DNA of 8,293 nt, taken from positions 1 through 8,293 of the forward strand of contig JAFGQJ010000051.1 of assembly GCA_016935715.1 (NCBI GenBank), given 5' to 3'. Positions 6,099-8,293 of this stretch are shown here, piece after piece (positions within the stretch are counted from its first letter, which is position 1; each line of letters starts with the position of its first letter). The notes beneath the pieces were generated by a model that saw only the letters and a program-made list of their open reading frames with translations, did not search any database and had not been told where the DNA came from. Origin of the DNA: Spirochaetales bacterium. GTDB taxonomy: Bacteria; Spirochaetota; Spirochaetia; SZUA-6; DRHE01. Made by a program: the position numbers and the translations under genes.

Positions 6099-6477
6099 AT
6101 CTGGAAGGGGGCGATTGGGCTCGCCCGCGCTGTTCGTAGAGATCCCGAAGATCGTCGCAGCTGAGATGAAGCAGGTCCATCGTGCGAAAGATGCGGGGAA
6201 TCTCTCTGCGGATGAAGTTCTTCTTCTTGAGCTCCAGGGTCTTCCTGTAAGCGCCTTCGGCTACGAAGTAGCCGATTCCGCGCTGATTGTAGATGATCCC
6301 CAGGTCCTGGAGGTATCCGTAGGAGCGCATGACCGTGTTGGGATTCACCTCGATCTCCTCCGACATCTCCCGGATCGACGGGATCCGCTCGCCTTCGGCC
6401 CACGTTCCCGATAGGATCCGCTCGTTGATGTGGTCGGCGATCTGAAGGTAGATCGCCTGGTTCTGCCTGAACTCCAT
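6097..6477 (-). CDS. GntR-family transcriptional regulator, YtrA subfamily
   Basis: 126 residues, the short length typical of YtrA-type GntR regulators, which have a winged helix and only a brief helical dimerisation tail instead of a ligand-binding domain. Residues about 8-75 are the winged helix: IYLQIADHINERILSG, then the RIPSIREMSEEIEVNPNTVMRSY helix-turn-helix and the GIGYFV wing. The tail (about 78-120) is helical and charged. The frame extends upstream to 6525, but the ATG at 6477 fits the family N-terminus and has GAGG about 8 bases ahead, inside the end of the permease gene. It begins 2 bases after the permease stop. As in other YtrA cassettes it probably represses its own operon, and a matching palindrome sits upstream of the ATPase gene. 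Unlike B. subtilis, where the regulator leads the operon, here it follows the transporter genes. Confidence 0.92.
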   Translation of the reverse strand: MEFRQNQAIYLQIADHINERILSGTWAEGERIPSIREMSEEIEVNPNTVMRSYGYLQDLGIIYNQRGIGYFVAEGAYRKTLELKKKNFIRREIPRIFRTMDLLHLSCDDLRDLYEQRGRAQSPPSR

Positions 6478-6479
6478 GG

Positions 6480-7283
6480 TCAGACCTCGGTTTCCCGCAG
6501 GCGCAGGTAGCTGATGACCCAGCACACGGGAGCCAAAACGCCCCAGAACAGGATCTTCGCGACCAGCAGGAATCTCTGGGCCAGCGGCTGCAGCACCGCC
6601 TGCATCTCACCGCTGTCGCCCAGCTGCTGAAAATGGGGCTCCAGGTGGATGCGGGTGCCGACGGCGTAGTCACGGAAGATGATCCAGGCGATCACCGCCA
6701 CCAGGATGACCACGACGATCCCGAACAGCCACAGGTAGAGGTTGGTCTTGATGAAGGCCAGCTTGCGAAAATACACGGAGCCCACCAGGAACACCGCCTG
6801 GGTGACCAGATACACCGCTACGACTGTAAGGGTGTAGCGGGTGAAGGGATTGAAGAACGGATGCCCGTATCCGAAAACGAGCCGGTTGATTCCCTCCGCC
6901 GCCGCTGCAGCCGCGGTGTAGAAAAACAGGCTGCCGAAAGCGTAGCCCGCCGAGGTCACCAGGAGCTTGCTCAGGTACTTCTCCAGGCTCGACCCGGGAA
7001 GGGTCAGGTAGAATACGCCCTGCCCGTTCAGATGCAGCTCCCTGAAGGTCAGGCTGGTCACGATGTAGCCGCCCAGGAACAGCAGGGGGTAGTACATCCG
7101 CTCGTGTATCGGCCCGAGATCCCGGCCGAAAGCCGAGACCAGTGAAACCAGGATCACGAAGCCCCCCACCGCAGCCATGGCGATGAACACCGACTTGTAG
7201 CCTGCGCTGAAGTCCCTGCGCAGCAGCAGTCCGAGGCGGCGCGGATCGATAGCGCCGGAGATCCTCTCCAGTCGAGCTTTCAT
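6480..7283 (-). CDS. ABC transporter permease, six transmembrane helices
   Basis: 267 residues from the ATG at 7283. An ATG three codons earlier (7292) is in frame, but GGAGG at 7297-7293 abuts it with no spacing and sits 9 bases from 7283, so 7283 is preferred. Hydrophobic helices fall at about 31-52, 63-82, 104-130, 150-172, 178-203 and 238-260. A cytoplasmic N-terminus contains a basic patch (RRLGLLLRRD). The loop after helix 2 has YLTLPGSSLEKYLSKLL, resembling the LPxSxxEK segment common in ABC-2-type permeases of small regulator-linked exporters. An extracytoplasmic loop between helices 5 and 6 is about 35 residues. It probably forms the membrane half of the transporter with the adjacent ATPase; substrate unknown. 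It starts one base after the ATPase stop. Confidence 0.85.
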   Translation of the reverse strand: MKARLERISGAIDPRRLGLLLRRDFSAGYKSVFIAMAAVGGFVILVSLVSAFGRDLGPIHERMYYPLLFLGGYIVTSLTFRELHLNGQGVFYLTLPGSSLEKYLSKLLVTSAGYAFGSLFFYTAAAAAAEGINRLVFGYGHPFFNPFTRYTLTVVAVYLVTQAVFLVGSVYFRKLAFIKTNLYLWLFGIVVVILVAVIAWIIFRDYAVGTRIHLEPHFQQLGDSGEMQAVLQPLAQRFLLVAKILFWGVLAPVCWVISYLRLRETEV

Positions 7284-7284
7284 G

Positions 7285-8223
7285 CTAGGCATCCTCCATT
7301 CCAGATTCGGCTGTTGCCCCTCCGCCGGAGGCCTTCGAGTCCTCGCGAGCCTTCTCCCCCTCCCGGCCTTCCATGTCCGGGGAAACGAAGAGCTCCCGGA
7401 TCCGGTCCCGGTTGGCGATCACGGTGTTGAAGAGGGTTTCCAGGTCGAGCTGGGTCTCCTCCCCGCCGGAGCTCGTGCGCACCACCACGTAGCCGCCGAG
7501 GGTCTTCTCGGCGTACAGCACTCCGTCCCCCGAGGGTTCCTGCACCTCCATGGCGGCCTGCAGGCGGCGGGTCACCTCGTACATCGACTGCTGAAAGATG
7601 ATCCTGCCCTCGTCCAGGATGATGATGGGGTCGATGAGGTTCTCCATGTCCCGCACCTGGTGGGTGGAGATCAGGATGATCCTCTCTTCTTCCCCGGCCC
7701 GGGCGAGGAGCTTGCGAAACTGGCTCTTGGAGGGTATGTCCAGTCCGTTGGTCGGCTCGTCGAGCAGCACGAGCCTGCAGCGGGTGGCCAGCCCGAAGGC
7801 CAGCAGGAACTTCTTCTTCTGACCGTAGGAGAGCTCGGAGAGCTTTTTGCCCTGCGGCAGCTCGAACTCCAGAGAGTATTCCCGGAATGCCTCCTCGCTG
7901 AAGCGGGGGTAGAACGGCGCGTAGATCCGCCGGTACAGATCCCCGCTGATCGCCGGCGTGTGGAACTCCTCGGGCAGGAAGTAGATCTCCTCCAGGAGCG
8001 CCGCGGGCCTGTGCCGCGGTTCCCGTCCGAGCACGCTGCAGGCTCCCGCATCGGGAAAACGCAGCCCGCAGATGAGCTTGAGAAGGGAGGTCTTGCCCGC
8101 GCCGTTTTTGCCCAGAAGACCGTAGATGTTTCCGCCGTGGAGGGATAGATCGAGGTTGCTGAACAGACGCTCCTTCGTGTACCCGAAGGACAGATCCTTG
8201 ATCCGGACAGCTGATTCCGTCAC
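7285..8223 (-). CDS. ABC transporter ATP-binding protein (YtrB/BcrA-like)
   Basis: 312 residues starting at GTG (8223-8221), with AGAGGAG 7 bases upstream. The nucleotide-binding domain spans about 5-220: Walker A GKNGAGKT at 38-45, signature LSYGQ at 131-135, Walker B LVLLDEP at 151-157 with catalytic E156, D-loop GLD at 160-162, and switch H188 in ISTH. Where many ABC ATPases carry the Q-loop glutamine the sequence is YFLPEE (81-86), a form I recall as frequent in YtrB/BcrA-like ATPases. The C-terminal 90 residues are an extension: a folded-looking part (about 225-280) and a charged, Gly/Ser/Glu-rich tail (282-312). It drives the adjacent six-helix permease, probably as an exporter. It is the first gene of the cassette and the nearest to the palindromic operator. 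Confidence 0.93.
   Translation of the reverse strand: MTESAVRIKDLSFGYTKERLFSNLDLSLHGGNIYGLLGKNGAGKTSLLKLICGLRFPDAGACSVLGREPRHRPAALLEEIYFLPEEFHTPAISGDLYRRIYAPFYPRFSEEAFREYSLEFELPQGKKLSELSYGQKKKFLLAFGLATRCRLVLLDEPTNGLDIPSKSQFRKLLARAGEEERIILISTHQVRDMENLIDPIIILDEGRIIFQQSMYEVTRRLQAAMEVQEPSGDGVLYAEKTLGGYVVVRTSSGGEETQLDLETLFNTVIANRDRIRELFVSPDMEGREGEKAREDSKASGGGATAESGMEDA
7293..7297 (-). promoter_or_regulatory. Ribosome binding site deciding the permease start
   Basis: GGAGG on the - strand inside the ATPase gene end. It is 0 bases from the upstream ATG (7292) and 9 bases from the ATG at 7283, so it favours the shorter protein. Confidence 0.6.
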
Positions 8224-8230
8224 CGTGCTT

Positions 8231-8237
8231 CTCCTCT
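8231..8237 (-). promoter_or_regulatory. Ribosome binding site of the ABC ATPase gene
   Basis: AGAGGAG on the - strand, 7 bases before the GTG at 8223. It supports the GTG start. Confidence 0.65.
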
Positions 8238-8244
8238 ATCGTTT

Positions 8245-8270
8245 TAGTGTACTATTAAACTAATACACTA
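8245..8270. promoter_or_regulatory. Probable YtrA-type GntR operator, TAGTGTA-N12-TACACTA
   Basis: Perfect seven-base arms at 8245-8251 and 8264-8270 around a 12-base AT-rich centre. The half-sites AGTGTA and TACACT are those I recall for B. subtilis YtrA, where the spacer is 13 bases. It lies 22 bases upstream of the ATPase GTG in the cassette that encodes a YtrA-like regulator, so autorepression is the natural reading. Confidence 0.75.
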
Positions 8271-8280
8271 TGAATGTAAC
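8254..8280 (-). promoter_or_regulatory. Candidate promoter of the ABC/GntR cassette, -10 inside the operator
   Basis: The best -10 on the - strand is TTTAAT at 8259-8254, five of six to consensus and centred between the operator arms. The -35 is poor: GTTACA at 8280-8275 has only a 15-base spacer. A bound repressor would cover the -10. Exact boxes are uncertain. The rest of 8224-8293 shows no supported gene. Confidence 0.4.
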
Positions 8281-8293
8281 ACAGAAGGCGAGG

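Noticed and set aside
8270..8293. Possible rightward gene starting at the ATG at 8270 (MNVTQKAR, open to the window end)
   Set aside because: Only eight codons are visible, there is no ribosome site ahead of it, and the ATG is at the edge of the operator; chance is the simpler explanation.

Overview
The window reads as ordinary, densely packed chromosomal DNA of a high-GC bacterium. G or C fills most third codon positions, genes overlap or sit a few bases apart, and I see no mobile element, CRISPR array, tRNA or rRNA. The mix of genes (a YprB-like exonuclease tail rich in charged helices, a secreted transglutaminase-fold/TPR protein, an exported NagZ-type lipoprotein and a YtrA-type GntR/ABC cassette) is what I would expect from a high-GC spirochaete of the Spirochaetaceae type. 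That placement is inference from protein flavour and is not proven by any marker gene here.

Layout from left to right. (1) Bases 1-254, + strand: the 3' end of a probable YprB-like RNase H-fold protein. Its stop overlaps, tail to tail, the end of the next operon. (2) Bases 244-4575, - strand: one tight operon transcribed in the order trxB (thioredoxin reductase), a LipM/LplA-family lipoyl/octanoyl transferase, a GH3 beta-N-acetylhexosaminidase-like lipoprotein, and a GNAT acetyltransferase. Every junction overlaps (TTGA, 19 bases, ATGA), so translation is probably coupled throughout. (3) Bases 4576-4662: a short AT-rich divergent promoter region. (4) Bases 4663-5937, + strand: a secreted protein with a transglutaminase-like Cys-His-Asp core and C-terminal TPR-like helices. 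(5) Bases 5829-8223, - strand: an autoregulated-looking cassette in the order ABC ATPase, six-helix ABC permease, YtrA-like GntR regulator, and a small membrane-anchor ORF with a strong ribosome site. (6) Bases 8224-8293: the cassette's promoter, with a palindrome TAGTGTA-N12-TACACTA closely matching the operator described for Bacillus subtilis YtrA.

How the genes may work together. The ABC/GntR cassette looks like a membrane-stress or cell-envelope-antibiotic responsive exporter whose own regulator represses it from the palindrome, because the best -10 box lies between the operator arms. The last gene of that cassette seems cut short: its anchor and ribosome site are intact, but its body runs into the antisense strand of the convergent TPR gene. 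The trxB operon joins redox maintenance, lipoyl cofactor attachment and envelope sugar processing; the functional link is not obvious and may just be housekeeping co-transcription.

The two most useful observations are the YtrA-type operator and the truncated or antisense-overlapping small membrane gene. I found no convincing evidence of an entirely new system.
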